A DNA stretch of 64,000 bases from Ophryocystis elektroscirrha. Lineage: Eukaryota; Apicomplexa; Conoidasida; Neogregarinorida; Ophryocystidae. Positions 12,606 through 25,605 of this stretch are shown here, piece after piece. Numbering within the stretch: the first letter of the stretch is position 1; each line of letters starts with the position of its first letter. The notes below the pieces were generated by a model, which did not search any database, was not told where the DNA came from, and saw only the letters and a list, made by a program, of their open reading frames with translations. The stretch is from contig JAQIFP010000013.1 in the NCBI GenBank assembly GCA_030141585.1, forward strand, positions 1-64,000. The letters are read 5' to 3'. Made by a program: the position numbers and the translations under genes.

Positions 12606-12956
12606 ATGGCATTACCATTAGATTATTTAAGGCAGTCTGTAAATCAGCAGCTTTTAATAGAGTTAAAAGACGGAATTTCTTTAAATGGACAACTTGTGAG
12701 CGTAGATCGTTTCATGAATGTATTAATGAATAATGTGATTCAAACAGATCCTACGGGTACACGTTTTATACGATTACCCACTTGCTGTGTTAAAGGAAAC
12801 TCTATTAAAGGAATGGTTCTAGAGGACAGTGTTCAGGAAAAAGCTATTAAAGAAGCTACAGATAGACAAACAAAGTTACAAAGTGCACTTAAAATTAACA
12901 ATCGTAAAAATTACCGTCGCCAAGCTCAAAAACAAGTTTTTCTTGACAAAAAATAA
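12606..12956 (+). CDS. LSM4: U6 snRNA-associated Sm-like protein LSm4
   Basis: 116 residues, one exon. The Sm fold is clear: Sm1 with LLIELKDGISLNGQLVSVDRFMN (key residues ELK-G, NG-L, D-FMN), an insert ending in TRFIRLP, and Sm2 with CCVKGNSIKGM, where the usual RG is KG. The start MALPLDYL and the NGxLVxxDxxMN spacing fit LSm4 better than SmD1, SmD3 or LSm1. LSm4 is part of LSm2-8 (U6 snRNP, nucleus) and LSm1-7 (cytoplasmic decapping). The basic tail is short, with no RG-rich extension. I chose the ATG at 12606; the frame is open further up, but only through T-rich sequence and a GTG. It lies 142 bp after the previous stop. Confidence 0.85.
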   Translation: MALPLDYLRQSVNQQLLIELKDGISLNGQLVSVDRFMNVLMNNVIQTDPTGTRFIRLPTCCVKGNSIKGMVLEDSVQEKAIKEATDRQTKLQSALKINNRKNYRRQAQKQVFLDKK

Positions 12957-13163
12957 ATAATTATTCTATATTTTGGAAAATAGTGATAAAAAAATGAACT
13001 CTGCATATAATTATTTGTACAAAAATATACATTTTTTTATATATTCAAGAATTCTGGTAGTATTACTGGAATTTTTGAATACAGTGTATTTTCCGGTTAT
13101 TCAGAAATTATTAAAAATTAAGTGTATAATCGATATATTAGAACATAGTAGTAATTATTAGAT

Positions 13164-14271
13164 ATGTCTCGTCATAGTAAAAATAACACGGCTGGAGCTG
13201 TGTTCACATATCATGAAAGAAAAAAATTAAAGGGTTAGATTTAGTGTATAACGTATTCTGCATTAGATCAGGGAACCAGATCCTTGCTATTAGCAGCAGA
13301 AAATCTCCATAGGTTCGAAGAATGTTGGTTATGTTTAAGTCCTGCGCAAAATCCTGTCAGTACTCCAAACGGTAATTATACTTAATTATAAACATATTGT
13401 AGGATATATATATTGCTGGGATTGTTTAATTCTTAACTTAGGAGAACAAAAGGAAAAAAATGATAAGAAGTATTTAGCGTGGAAACTTGCAAATCAGAAT
13501 CTTCAAGCAGTAATTACCTGTTAGGCGGAAACGTATTGTAGATGAAAGCCAAAGAAAACTTGAATGAACAAAAGTTGAAAACTCAAAAATTTCTGCAAAC
13601 TAATTTCTCTTTAACTAAAGCTTTACAAGAGGTAGAACTATTTATATTTTATATTTTATAAGGTAAATGAACCAGCTTCTTCAAAAAAACGCAGTCGCAG
13701 TTTTTGGGTAATTATGTTTAGCTAACGACTACTTAAAATAAATTTAATTCAAAAATTAATATATTTCAATAGAATTCTGAAAATACTCCATCTTATACTT
13801 CAACGGACTCTGATGTGAAACCTTTTACAAAAAAATTAGTTTGTCCAACATCTAAAAAAGTTATTCAATTCAAAAATTTAGTCAAATTAAATCCTTGCTA
13901 CAGCAAAAACATGTAAATAATTGAATAAAAATTATGATTTACCTAGAAATGAATCTTTAAGATGGGTTTGTGCTATAACAGGTAATGAAATTATAGCTCA
14001 AGAAGCTATAGCAATTATTGAGACGGGTCAAGTCATTTTAAAGGTATAAATTTAAAAATAATACAGGAGAAGTTAAACTAAGAATTATTCATAAATGCAT
14101 ATACACAAATAAACATTTCAGAGTTGTTTGAAGGAAGGTTTAATTCAAGGTTTTATACCGGGAAAAACTGAACTGCAAAAATCAGATTACATAGATTTAG
14201 TAAAAGGTGCTACTAGCTTTGTAGCGCATAATGATATAACGTCAAAAATAGTTCGCCCAAAAATGGAATGA
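13164..14271 (+). CDS. NOSIP-family spliceosome-associated U-box-like protein
   Basis: Multi-exon gene, roughly 220 residues. It begins MSRHSKNNTAGAVFTYHERK, the NOSIP signature (family: MTRHGKNCTAGAVYTYHEKKK). The second exon has FEECWLCLSPAQNPVSTPNG followed after a short intron by YIYCWDCLILNLGEQKE, matching the first half of the split U-box. The last exons carry WVCAITGNEI, then EGLIQGFIPGKTEL, the second half. Introns are about 30-40 nt, including one with a GTTAGA donor (13234-13266). NOSIP proteins are nuclear, associate with the spliceosome, and act as E3 ubiquitin ligases in animals. The stop is 4 bp from the convergent stop of the helicase. Confidence 0.9.
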
Positions 14272-14275
14272 AAAA

Positions 14276-17200
14276 TTAAGCAGCAACAATATGAATGGCT
14301 TCTTTGTACAAAGTATGCAAATTAATAAACGTTTTGTGTAAAACGTCTTCTTCGGAAGCTATCTTGTCAACAACAGACTAAAAAAGAAACCAGTCAAGAT
14401 TATATATTGAAAAGTTATATATGCAGTTATATACGTGAGCATATATATTATTACCTGCATATAATATAAGAAATCACAGCATTCTTGAAGTTTGTAGAAA
14501 AGATCTATATTTATGGTGGCAGAGTTTATTCCACATTTCCTAATATATTAATATATATGTATGAATATACACGTACTCTAGATTGACGTATTCAAGGAAT
14601 TTTACGAAGCAGTTACTCTGATAAGGCCGGTATTGATTATTGCTGTCAATAAATCCATTTGCTTTGTTAAGATGCTATATATAGCATTATATACAAATTT
14701 AGAAAATTACTTGGAATATAAAAGTTCCATTTATGGGCAAATCTGTGTTTATTGAAAACAGAAGTTCTTCAGGATACAAGATATCCATGTCCTGCTTTCC
14801 ACATACAGCTGTGAAAGGAGATCGAATGCACGATTTGATTGTCTATACTAAATTTACAAGCAATTGTATATATACCGCTTCATTTAAATATTCCTGTAAT
14901 TTACTATTTGAATTTATTTGCGTATCCGATTTGAAATCAACACATGAATATGGCAACAATTCTCCTTGACCAAATTTAATCAATGTTTCAGCTGCTTTTA
15001 TATATTGAAGCGCGTTTTGGAAATTCTAAAGAAATACATATTAATTGGTTTGGTACAATTTAACTTTTAACAACATGTGCGCATATACACATTTTCTATA
15101 TATCGTTGCGTAAATACAACAACATGGCGAATATTCGCCATATAAAACCATATAAATTTCTTTTAGTTGAGGAATAAATTTGAATAACTCAAATTACAAG
15201 CTATAATCTTAATTAAATCAGGTTTATCTCTTTATTTATATTATACGTTAAATTTTACTATATATAAACCTATAAATATATATATATATATATATGGTAA
15301 ATAACACATATTATAATTTATGTAAACAGTTGCAGTTATTAAGTTAATCTTACAAGTTTGTCCCATTCTTCCAACAATTGCATCTGTTCAGGATTGAGTG
15401 GAGCCGTAAATGGATCATAGTTTGAGACATAATTCGTTCGCAAACGCAGCTACAAAATATATATATTTAATTTAATTTTTACGTTGTGACATAAAGGAAG
15501 TTTGAACAATACAAAGTTTATAATTTTCAGCAACTCGTACTCCGCTCTAAAATCGGTATCTTTAAGAAACTGCATTAAATTTAATTAAATTATACAACTT
15601 ACTTCCTTGAGTGTATTGTTTATAAGAATTTTTTCTGTACTTGATTGAGAATTAGTGCATAAAAGCTTTTTATACATAAAAGCCACAAATGACATGATAT
15701 ATGGGTCACCATATATCATTGTCATTGGTACCCAATAAAGATTCACACATTTGCCTTTTTCCGTCAAGATATCATGTTGACGCAGCATTTCTGTAGTATA
15801 TCTGCAACAAATTTTTTATAGTATATTATTGTTTATATTAACTATGTAATTATGGATGTAATAACAATAATAATAATAATTCTATATTATAAATATATAT
15901 TTAATAGTTTAATTTTATAATTTTTATGGCCTAAAGTCTAAAATATATATATATATATATATATTTCATATATAAATATGTATTAGAAGAAAATTATTAT
16001 TTGTTATATTTAATTTATAATTTTATATATGAACAGCTGTGTTTTGAATAGTTTATGTACACATATCTACGCATAAATATATATGTATATATACTGTATA
16101 TATATATAGAAATACAAATGCATATATATCAGTGTATATTTATGTATTTCACATTTATGTGTACATATATATATATATATGCTTGTATTTGTGTATGTAT
16201 GTAATATATATGCACAAATATATATTTGTATACAATTATAGGTTAGTATTTGTATTTGTTCAAATAAATTAAAATAACAGCTGGTATAAATTTAATATTA
16301 TCATACTGATATTATAAACATGAGAAGCAATGAGCTTATAGTATAAAAAAGTAATATATTTTATTCAATTCGTAAGTAATAACAAGCTTTACCTCAAAGA
16401 TAGTATCAGAGCTTTCTTAATTTTTGTAACAAGTTCGGAATTGTCGTGGTATATTAGTGTATAAAGAGTATTTTTGAAGAGACGCTGAACATTTTTGATG
16501 CTTGGTTCACAAAGCTGTGGAGGTTGTTTGATATTTTGAATATAAGAATATGCTCGAAGGGATATATTCGGTGTATTTTGAAACTCATATACAAGTTCTG
16601 GCAAATAGGAAGACACTAATCTTTGTATTTTGAAAAAAGCGAAATTCCAAAAGATTATACTACCAAAGACGTCATAACCACGTCTTCCTGCACGTCCGGA
16701 AGATTGTCTGAATAATAAAGGAGTCAATTCCATGTGAGTTCCCAAAAAAACAGTTGTTCTGCATGGCACATTAATTCCCACGGATAAAGTTTTTGTTGAG
16801 AATATGATTGTCAAATAACCTAACCGAAAAAGTATTTCGATTGCATTACGCAACCTTCTCGAAATTCCGTTGTAGTGGACCCCTAAACGTTGTTTTGTAA
16901 TCAGGCAAGTAATTAATTCGCATCTACTGATATTATTTGCTCATAAAATTACAGCTTTCTCTTATTGTATGTAAAATAGTATCAAATATCTTGACTAGGA
17001 CATATATAGTTTTTAAGCTATACACAACTTTGTTTACATATATCATATTTAAATATTAATTGTTCCAGATATCTTCTTATATATATATTTTTATATATAT
17101 TTAATATATTTTAATATAATATAAATAATAAAAGTAATAATAGTAGTAATAATAATAAAAGTAATAGTAGTAATATGTTGCTAGTAAAAAAGTCAGAGTA

Positions 17201-17280
17201 TGCATACATAATTAATTATGCGTAATTTTTATCTGTATTATTTTTCAATATAATTTAGGCAAATTATGAAAATACATAAT

Positions 17281-17315
<35 letters not shown>

Positions 17316-19186
17316 ATGTATACATAAATTATGTGAATATAAATGTAATAACTATATATGCATGTAACCAATATTATATATGCAATACTCATATGTATTA
17401 TTATAAACATGCCGCATATATATATTGAATTTATACTTGAATTATATAAATATAGTAAATATCAATATAACATATATATTTATTATATTAATATAGTGCA
17501 AATATTTATATATATATATATATATTATATTTTTATTTATAAGTATACATCTATAATATTGGTATACTAAAATTGAGAGTATTACCGATTCCACGTTTTA
17601 AACCTTCTTGAAATAATCTAGTATGATAATCATGCGCATTATACTTTGATCGAAGTGAGTTAATTGTGCGCTGTATTTCGTCAAATTTGGTTGCCCAAAC
17701 CCGTCTAAATATAATTTTACGAAAAATCTTACTTACTGATTACTAAAATTATACTCATAAGTATAATCGTCTGCTACATCTGTTGGTTCTACTGGATCTA
17801 TGATTTCTACGTTATTGGATAATCCTTGCTCTTCTTTTTCCTCTTTTGAAAGTGTTTTTAATTTTAAAAGTTCATCTCTCAATTTAAGGTCCATCTGAGA
17901 ATAGAAAAATTATTTGAATATTTTAAGAGCTTCTACTAACGTTTTTCTAAACGCTTTTACTAACTCTATTTTAAACGCTTCTATTAACGCTTTTCTAAAC
18001 GCTTCTACTAACGTTNNNNNNNNNNNNNNNNNNNNNNNNNNNNNNNNNNNNNNNNNNNNNNNNNNNNNNNNNNNNNNNNNNNNNNNNNNNNNNNNNNNNN
18101 NNNNNNNNNNNNNNNTTTTTAAACGCTTCTACTAACGCTTTTCTAAACGCTTCTACTAACCCTTTTCTAAACGCTTCTACTAACGCTTTTCTAAACGCTT
18201 TTACTAACGCTTTTCTAAACGCTTTTACTAACTCTATTTTAAACGCTTCTATTAACGCTTTTCTAAACGCTTCTACTAACGTTTTTTTAAACGCTTCTAC
18301 TAACGCTTTTCTAAACGCTTCTACTAACCCTTTTCTAAACGCTTCTACTAACGCTTTTCTAAACGCTTTTACTAACGCTTTTCTAAACGCTTTTACTAAC
18401 TCTATTTTAAGCGCTTTTACTAACTCTATTTTAAACGCTTCTACTAACGCTTTTCTAAACGCTTCTACTAATTCTATTCCAAACGCTTCTAGTAACGCTT
18501 TTCTAAACGCTCCTACTAACGTTGTTTTGAACGCTTCTAGTAACGCTATTTTAATCGCTCCTATTAACACTTCTACTAACTCTATTCTGAATGCTTCTAC
18601 TAACGCTATTCTAAACGCTTCTACTAACGCTTTTCTAAACGCTTCTACTAACGCTTTTCTAAACGCTTCTACTAACGTTTTTCTAAACGCTTCTATGTGG
18701 GCTTCTCTAAAAACTTCTATATGTGTCCCAAAATGGATTTATAAAAGTTTCAATAATGTATGTATAAACCCCTCATAAAAGCAAAATTATTTGTTTCAAT
18801 GAAGAATAGACGATAAAGATTTAAAACTTACTTTGTATTTATCTTGACGCTCCTTGTTAATGGCTTTTGTTTGTGCAACTTTTTCAGGGGTTCCGTAATA
18901 ATGATCTTTTTGCTTGTCTATTAAATATTGAATAAATTTTTTTCCTATGGCATCTACAAAACTTGTATTAAAATTAAAAAGTAGAGCGGGAGTTAAATCT
19001 TTTTCTCTCAATAATGAACAGAAATCGTATAATGTCTAATAACAATAGTTTATATGATATTTTTTTTTACAGAAACATCGCCGTAATCATTTGACTTATC
19101 CGTTGAATCGTCTGAAACTTTGTCAATACATTCAGGCTTTTCAGGAATCTTTTTATCTTCATGCTTCATTGAATTACTAGTTTCCT

Positions 19187-19219
<33 letters not shown>

Positions 19220-20097
19220 ATATATAGTGATAATCATCTGTATAATTCAAAATTTCGTTTGTAATTTTCGAATACATTTGTTCATTTATGACTCCATTCT
19301 TGATTATGTACAAATATGATCGAAGCAAAGTTCCTAAATATATTCTATAATGCTTTTTAGTGATAAATATAGCATGAGAAAAATAGTTTTGGGGGGACAA
19401 TCCAGTAATAAAGAACTTCAATTCTGATTTCAGCACAGGAGGATATTGTTCATTTTCTACACTTGGCAAGTGTTTTTTTATTATTTCATAAGCCTAAATG
19501 TAAAAAAAAAAAAAATTAAAAAATACCTGTATAGTTTCTTGAGACGAAGCATAAAAATACTCGCATATATTCTCTGTTGTAACTTGCCTCCATGTCAAAC
19601 ATGTAAAACTGTTCAAAGACTTTAGTTTTTTTGAACCTTCGTATATATATATTTCAAAATCGGCATAACGCTCATTAAACTGTATATATTCAAGTTTTTT
19701 TGCCCTACTGGAATCAGGTAAAGTCGACTGCAACCAATTGACCAATTTTTTAGGATTGGACACTGTCGCTGATAAAGCTAAATAAGGGCATTTTAATAAA
19801 TGCAAGACCCTTTCTACAGCAACCCCCATTTCTGAATAGTCAGCCAAACAATGAACCTCGTCAATGATTACATATTTTATTTTCGAGCACCAGTCCACAT
19901 ATTCAGGAGACAAAAGAAGCATTTCCATCATGCTAGGTAACATAGTTACAATCTAAAACATGTCTTTTGTAATAATATTAATTTATAAAATTACACTTAT
20001 AAATTATAATATACTTATAATATTGTATTTAACTTTGCTTAAATAAATAGTTTGTATATATACATATATATACACATATATATACATGTTAGTATAC

Positions 20098-20142
<45 letters not shown>

Positions 20143-23100
20143 TACATATATATACATGTAAGTATACATATATATATAGATATATTTATACATATATATA
20201 TACATATATATACATATGTATATAGTTATTTATTATATACATATATATACATATATACATAACTATATATATACATATATATTCATATATACATATATAT
20301 ACATATATATACATATATATACATATATATACATATATATACATGTAAATATAAATATATATATATATATATATATGATAGCTTTTTTTAATTATGCACT
20401 TGTACAAAAATAGTTAATATATCACCTGTGCATTAAGGCATTTAGGCTCAAGAAGTTCTTTAAGCATACTTGCGGAGAGTATATGTTTCGAGTTATGAGG
20501 ATATTCTTTGGAACGGAAACGGGAATGTATTTCATGACTTACTTGATGACATAACGCTTTTGTAGGTGCTAGATAAACGACAATTGAAGAGTCATCATAC
20601 GTTAGAACTTTTTCCATCACGTAGAAACAAATAAATGTCTTTCCTGACGCTGTAGGAGCGCAAACAAGTGCATTTTTTTGTTCATCAATTACTGTTAGTA
20701 AACGTCTCTGCCAAGCATCGGGTTTAAATGGCACACGTGGATCTGAAGAACTTTGTAAAGATCTTTTCATTAAATGTCCCAAATGACGAATTTGAACCTC
20801 TTCTTCTGAACCTTCAGGGATACTGTGGATACATCTTGCTACTGTTTTCGGGTCCACATATCCTGATTGTAGCATTTTGATTATCATTTTGTCATTTAAA
20901 ACGGATTTTTTTGGGTCTACAATGTCTTTTTTTTTTTCATTTTTTTCTTTTTTTTTTTCTTTTTTTGGTTTATTGAGGTTTTTATTAGCTAGATTAGTAT
21001 TTTCGTTTTCCTTTTGTTGAATAACATAATCTTTCCAATATTCGTATACTTTTTTAGCGCAATTAACAAACCCTATGGCTATCAATAATTTTTGTACAGC
21101 ACGAATATCCGTATACTCGATATAATTGATAAATTCTGTCATATAAGTATTGCAAAGATATACGCAAAACCCATATAAACAACTTAGGTTAAACAAATCC
21201 TCTTTTTCTTGATTGAATAAATGTGTTACGGCTTTGAACAATACCTCGATTATTCGAGTGATGCAACTTTTTTTTGATGACATCAATTCCAAAGATATAG
21301 TAGAAAATTCAGGTAATCTCCCAATTGATTGTACCGAACCACAAGTAAACTCAAGAATTCCAGTATAAAAACTCTTCACTGTTGATCTTTTAAGTAAAGC
21401 GTCTATAATGTTATACAACGATGGTAATTTTGTATTGTCCAAAATTTCTTTTTTTTTTTCTGCATTCTTTTTATTCTCTTCTATCATAGCTAAAACCTTT
21501 GATGACTTTTCTTTTACACAATCTTTTTTTGAACCTATATGTTTTTTTGTTTTTTTTTTTTACTTTTATTTTTAGTAGCTTGGGTATCCGTAATTCCTTC
21601 CACAATATTCCATGTATGTGTTCCATCCCTTATTACTTTAACCCCGTTTTTTAAAACGTAATCATCCACTAAACTAGCTGCAAAGCGATGCACTGTTACA
21701 GCTCCCTTTTGAAAACTATAAAATACTTTTTTTTTTTAATAAGGCTTACATTTTTTGAATTTGTATGCGTCTTATAGCGGCATCTGTAGATAATTTGTGA
21801 TAAGAAAGAAGTGTCTCTTTTGATTCCTTCGAGCGGACGGTTATATCGTTTTTTATTATGTCAAAGAAATGGTCACGGTCCCACTTATGATTATTAAAGA
21901 AATAATTTGAGGTGTAGGTAGCTTCCAGGGGTTTTTCATGATCAGAGAAATATTGAAGCATCTCTTGAGTATATAGATCATGGAATGGAGTATTGGATAA
22001 AGGCTGATGCAAACATCGTGTAATTTTTTTTTTTTTTTTTTTTTTTTTTACTTACCAATAAATGATAGGATTCTGAAGTAATTTTTTGAGTGGAATATTT
22101 GGGAAAAGGGGAAAAAATGTTTGTTAAATCATATAGATTATTTATTGGATATATATATTTGTTAAATATTAACTGAATAGCCTCAACATTATTTTGTGAA
22201 AGTGAATACGTATGTCTAAAAAAAAAAAATTTGCTTAATTAACTTACGCCAAATCATTTAAATTGCCTTCTGATAATAAAACCACCAATTTAAGTAATTT
22301 GTAATCCAAAAAGTCAGCAATATCCTTCAAAAAATTTTCTTTTTTATACGAATCAAGAATATTTTTTATTTGATATGATTCCAAAGATATTATATTTAAA
22401 TATACTTTATTTATATATGTAATATATTGATTTAAATAATTTGAGAATTTTGTTTCACTCGACCATTCCTCGAACAGATCAGAGAAACAACGATTTTCCA
22501 AAGATAGACTTCTTGAAACACTTGACATTATTAATAAATATAAACAAAGCAGACACATATGTGAATCATTTTGGAAATTCATTTCTTTAAGGGCAGATAT
22601 TATCATAAATTCTTTTAATTGGATATATTGAGAATACATGTTTGTTTCTCGAGTGAATTCGAGCCATGATTCATATAAATTATTGTTACATTTCATTTTA
22701 TCAAGGAAAACGTTGTAAAAAGTTTCTTCATAGTTAGCAATTTCTTTCAAAGGAGCTTCTAAAACAGTAGGCGGATTTTCTATGTAAAATGCATGGCAGT
22801 TGAGGCGTTTTCCTTCCCTTACCATTCCTACTAAAATTGCGAATGGAATATTCAAAAAAGCTGAGCTAGCCATTAAAGAAACACTGACACTTTTGATATC
22901 AACATCGTTTACAACTAATGATGGATTAATGTCATAAAAATCGTCCATAAGCAGGAATGAAGCAAAACTAGAGCTAGCATTTGCCCTAAAGTCGCTAAGG
23001 TCTTTATATACGCAGATATCGTGCCCTGTTGCCTTGAAACATGTAACAGTTACATTATTTTATATTGTTTCTTATACTTAATTAAATATATGTAAAATAA

Positions 23101-23285
23101 TATATTAATTTATTGTTTTTTACGTATTTAAATTGTTAAATACAATTATTATTAGTAGAAAAGATAATACAAATAAATATGTAAATAATTATATAAGCTA
23201 TAATAATACTATATATATATATGTATACATCTGTATATAATACTTATATGTTATATTATATTATAAATACATATATGTGTACATT

Positions 23286-23323
<38 letters not shown>

Positions 23324-23872
23324 CTAAAAATGTATATAGAGAATGACTAATGTGTAACTATAAGAAGAAATGTTACGTGTTATTACTTTATAGAATAGCA
23401 AAAGGATTTGTCGAGCAAGCACAGCATATGGAGACAGTTTGTTTAAATATGGAAGATATGAATCTATGAATATAATTTTGAAGCAAGATCTGCCATCTGT
23501 AAAAAATTTGAAAAAATTTTCAAAATAGTAAATAATGCGGAGAGTTTGAGGAACTTCTAAAAATTCTAAGCGAAACGATTCGCTGACTAAAATCCTTATT
23601 AAAAAAGATTCTGCATGAAAAAGAAAAGTTTCTACAGTTCCATCGAAAGCTCGAATGACGTCAACGTAATGTGCGTTTAAAGAAGCGAACCAACATGTAA
23701 ATTTTTCGGGTAAAGGTAATTGAGTGATTTCATTAAGGAATGTTAGTTTATATTGTTCGAGTGAAATGGTTTTTTCTTCGGGAGTAGTAAAATCATCCTC
23801 CAATAAGTCAGTTTTCGAGGAATAGTCTATTGGCTTGATTGCCTCATTATCAATAAAGGCCTCATCAATCAT
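14276..23872 (-). CDS. DDX60-type Ski2-like DExH-box RNA helicase
   Basis: A multi-exon gene for a protein of very roughly 1,700-1,800 residues. Minus-strand order: a poorly conserved N-terminal region (exons 23387-23872, 22248-23032, 22056-22215, 22002 down); the helicase entry [14 protein letters not shown] then APTASGKT (Walker A, about 20640-20665) and [13 protein letters not shown] at 19852-19863; SATVSNP (motif III); [12 protein letters not shown] (motif V) and [10 protein letters not shown] (motif VI, about 16680-16715); and a helical C-terminus ending at 14276. The W-Q-R entry motif, DEVH and spacing match DDX60/DDX60L rather than Ski2, Mtr4 or Brr2. In animals DDX60 acts in antiviral sensing and ribosome surveillance; the role here is unknown. 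Several introns are about 30 nt of poly-A (19185-19217, 21535-21563). One intron (17897-18831) holds a minisatellite. Confidence 0.85.
15240..15360. other. AT-rich intron sequence of the helicase gene
   Basis: AT-rich stretch with a (TA)n block near 15270-15295, between C-terminal exons of the helicase gene. I see nothing else in it. Confidence 0.5.
15840..16380. repeat. TA-rich intron of the helicase gene
   Basis: Long AT-rich intron sequence with (TA)n at 15942-15963 and degenerate TATATA/TGTATA blocks to about 16240. No gene is seen here. Confidence 0.7.
17914..18700. repeat. Hierarchical minisatellite (12-bp / 24-bp / 168-bp) in a helicase intron
   Basis: The array is built of 12-mers of the types AACGCTTTTCTA and AACGCTTCTACT, mostly alternating as 24-bp dimers. 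Variants (AACCCTTTTCTA, AACTCTATTTTA, AACGCTTTTACT) recur in a fixed order with a period of 168 bp: the AACCC variant sits at 18160 and again at 18328. The order before the gap matches the end of the same higher-order unit. The array is more GC-rich than its surroundings. Because 24 is divisible by three, long frames stay open on both strands (for example an ALVEAFRK octapeptide repeat on minus). The array lies inside the intron 17897-18831, bounded by a normal donor and acceptor. Confidence 0.9.
18016..18115. other. 100-N assembly gap inside the minisatellite
   Basis: Exactly 100 unknown bases within the array, the conventional size for a gap of unknown length. The repeat phase on both sides is the same, so the gap probably hides further repeat units. 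Confidence 0.98.
19185..19217 (-). other. 33-nt intron made almost wholly of poly-A
   Basis: On the minus strand this reads GTAAAA, a run of A, then ATAG, between exon ends TGG and GAAAC of the helicase. Without splicing the frame runs into poly-Lys and then an in-frame stop, so removal is needed to join the helicase exons. Confidence 0.75.
20060..20380. repeat. TA-rich decamer array in a helicase intron
   Basis: Degenerate and then regular 10-bp units (ATATATATAC type, same orientation as the array at 1-126), most regular at 20260-20345, with flanking (TA)n. It lies in the intron between the exons carrying Walker A and DEVH. Confidence 0.9.
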
Positions 23873-24188
23873 GGTATCTCGACTCTAATAACAGTTTTGC
23901 GAACCACTTAGATTTATATAGATATGTTTAGACAATCATATAATAATGTACATATCCGGTATTGTTTAAATTGGTCACAACCATACATATCTATGCATAT
24001 ATGTGTGTCAAATTAGAGTTATACTAATACTGTATACATTTCTTTATACATGTGGAAAAATATAAGAAAAAAACACCTTCTTTATACATATATATGTATA
24101 TATTACAACATATATTATATATATATGTATATATAATATATGTATATACATATATATGTATATATCTATATGTATATGCATATATGTC

Positions 24189-24220
<32 letters not shown>

Positions 24221-25185
24221 TATTTATATGTATGTATTTATATGTGTATGACTATGCTACAGTCATTTATGCAATACAGCTCTGTTGAAGTTTCTTTTAT
24301 TATAACGATATCATGTACGTATAATATATAGATCTGTGCAAAAAGATGCAAATATAAATACTGCAAATAAAATAAACAAAGGTTCTTTTGTGTATGTACG
24401 TAAAAAATTTGTCAGACAGGGATAACTGTAATAACGTTATTCTCTACATAGCTAAAGCTCAGTAGCCAAGCGTTTCGCTGTTATCATCATTAAAAAATAT
24501 ATTTTGTAATTTGTACATTCCATGGTTTGTCGTCACATCAATTCTTCATAAGAAGCTCAACTATTTAAGTTGTTCCGTTACGACTAGGAATATGGATTAT
24601 AATAAGGAATTCCTAAAGAACTCAACTTATTTTTTTATAGGGTACTGTCATTTTCAGTTATGTTATTTAAAAGTAACCGTATGTGACAGAAAAAGGGTGT
24701 TTCTATATTTCCTTTAATACCCATAAATTACATTATTCTAGTGCAGACTATACATACTGTTACTGGTACACTTATTATGGTAGCTAGGTGCTGTCCCATG
24801 CTCTTGTGTCCCGATCTTTATATTATATTTAAATTTGCGCTTTTTTCTTAAAATAAATATACTAATGTCTTTAATTTATTTATTAACTTTAAAATAAATT
24901 CCAAATCAATTTTATCATATCTTTTTTTTTTATATTAATTTTGTTTGTTAGGAAAGTCTTAAAATTTGTTTAGTTGACTAAAAATAATTGTTCTAACTGT
25001 TTCTGATTTGATCTGAATTAAGAAAAAATACTAAGTTATTATTTTAAAATACATATTAATATCATTAGTTACTTATACATAATTTTAATTAGTTGAGATA
25101 TTTATTTGAATTTAATATTATTTATTTAATTAGCAAACTTACGCAAGTCGGTAGATTACAAAAAAAATAATTTATAATTAATAGA
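23873..25185. other. 1.3-kb intergenic region
   Basis: This lies between the divergent starts of the helicase (minus) and the next orphan gene (plus). It holds TA-rich repeat blocks at about 24090-24245 and otherwise unremarkable AT-rich sequence. A 68-codon frame at 24511-24717 has no recognisable features and no supporting splice context, and I do not call it. Confidence 0.6.
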
Positions 25186-25605
25186 ATGGACATAAGTAAA
25201 CTTAATAAATACGCAGAAGCTTCTAAAGATTACATAGAGTCTGAAGTAAAAAAAAAATCAATTTTAAATCAGCCAAACAACGTAGTCGTAAGATTCACAA
25301 ATAAGCTCATGTTTTTGCAGAGTTTTGATTTTATTCAAGCAACTATTAACGACTGTCAAACATTATTTAGAAAAGCAAATGATATATTATCTGAGATTAA
25401 CAGCAACTTTACCCATAACAAAGAGAAAGAAGAGCTTGAACAAATGGACAGCAAATACATCTCTGAAATTAAGGTTTATTTAGAGAATTTATTTGATGTA
25501 AGAGGTAGTTTATTTCCATTGCTAATCAGGAACAAAAATGTACTTAATTCATATTTTATAAATCTATTACTGAATCCTCAAATGCTTAGTAAACCAAGCG
25601 AATAA
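25186..25605 (+). CDS. Small helical orphan protein
   Basis: 139 residues, single exon. The ATG is preceded by A-rich sequence, as at other starts here. The composition is charged and helical (KEEELEQ-type stretches around residues 75-90), with no signal peptide, no membrane segment and no motif I recognise. The coding character is good: normal amino-acid composition in an AT-rich genome and a clean start and stop. It sits 272 bp upstream of the 14-3-3 gene on the same strand. The C-terminus could in principle be spliced to a further exon, but I see no need for this. Confidence 0.55.
   Translation: MDISKLNKYAEASKDYIESEVKKKSILNQPNNVVVRFTNKLMFLQSFDFIQATINDCQTLFRKANDILSEINSNFTHNKEKEELEQMDSKYISEIKVYLENLFDVRGSLFPLLIRNKNVLNSYFINLLLNPQMLSKPSE

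Noticed and set aside
17914..18700. CRISPR-like array
   Set aside because: There are no unique spacers; every unit is a variant of the same 12-mer, in a eukaryotic intron.
17914..18778. Frames on both strands through the 24-bp minisatellite, and a repeat-protein gene
   Set aside because: The array is bounded by a GT donor and AG acceptor that join two helicase exons in frame; open frames result from a unit divisible by three.
24511..24717. 68-codon plus-strand frame between helicase and orphan
   Set aside because: There is no recognised feature, no splice context and no length or composition beyond chance.
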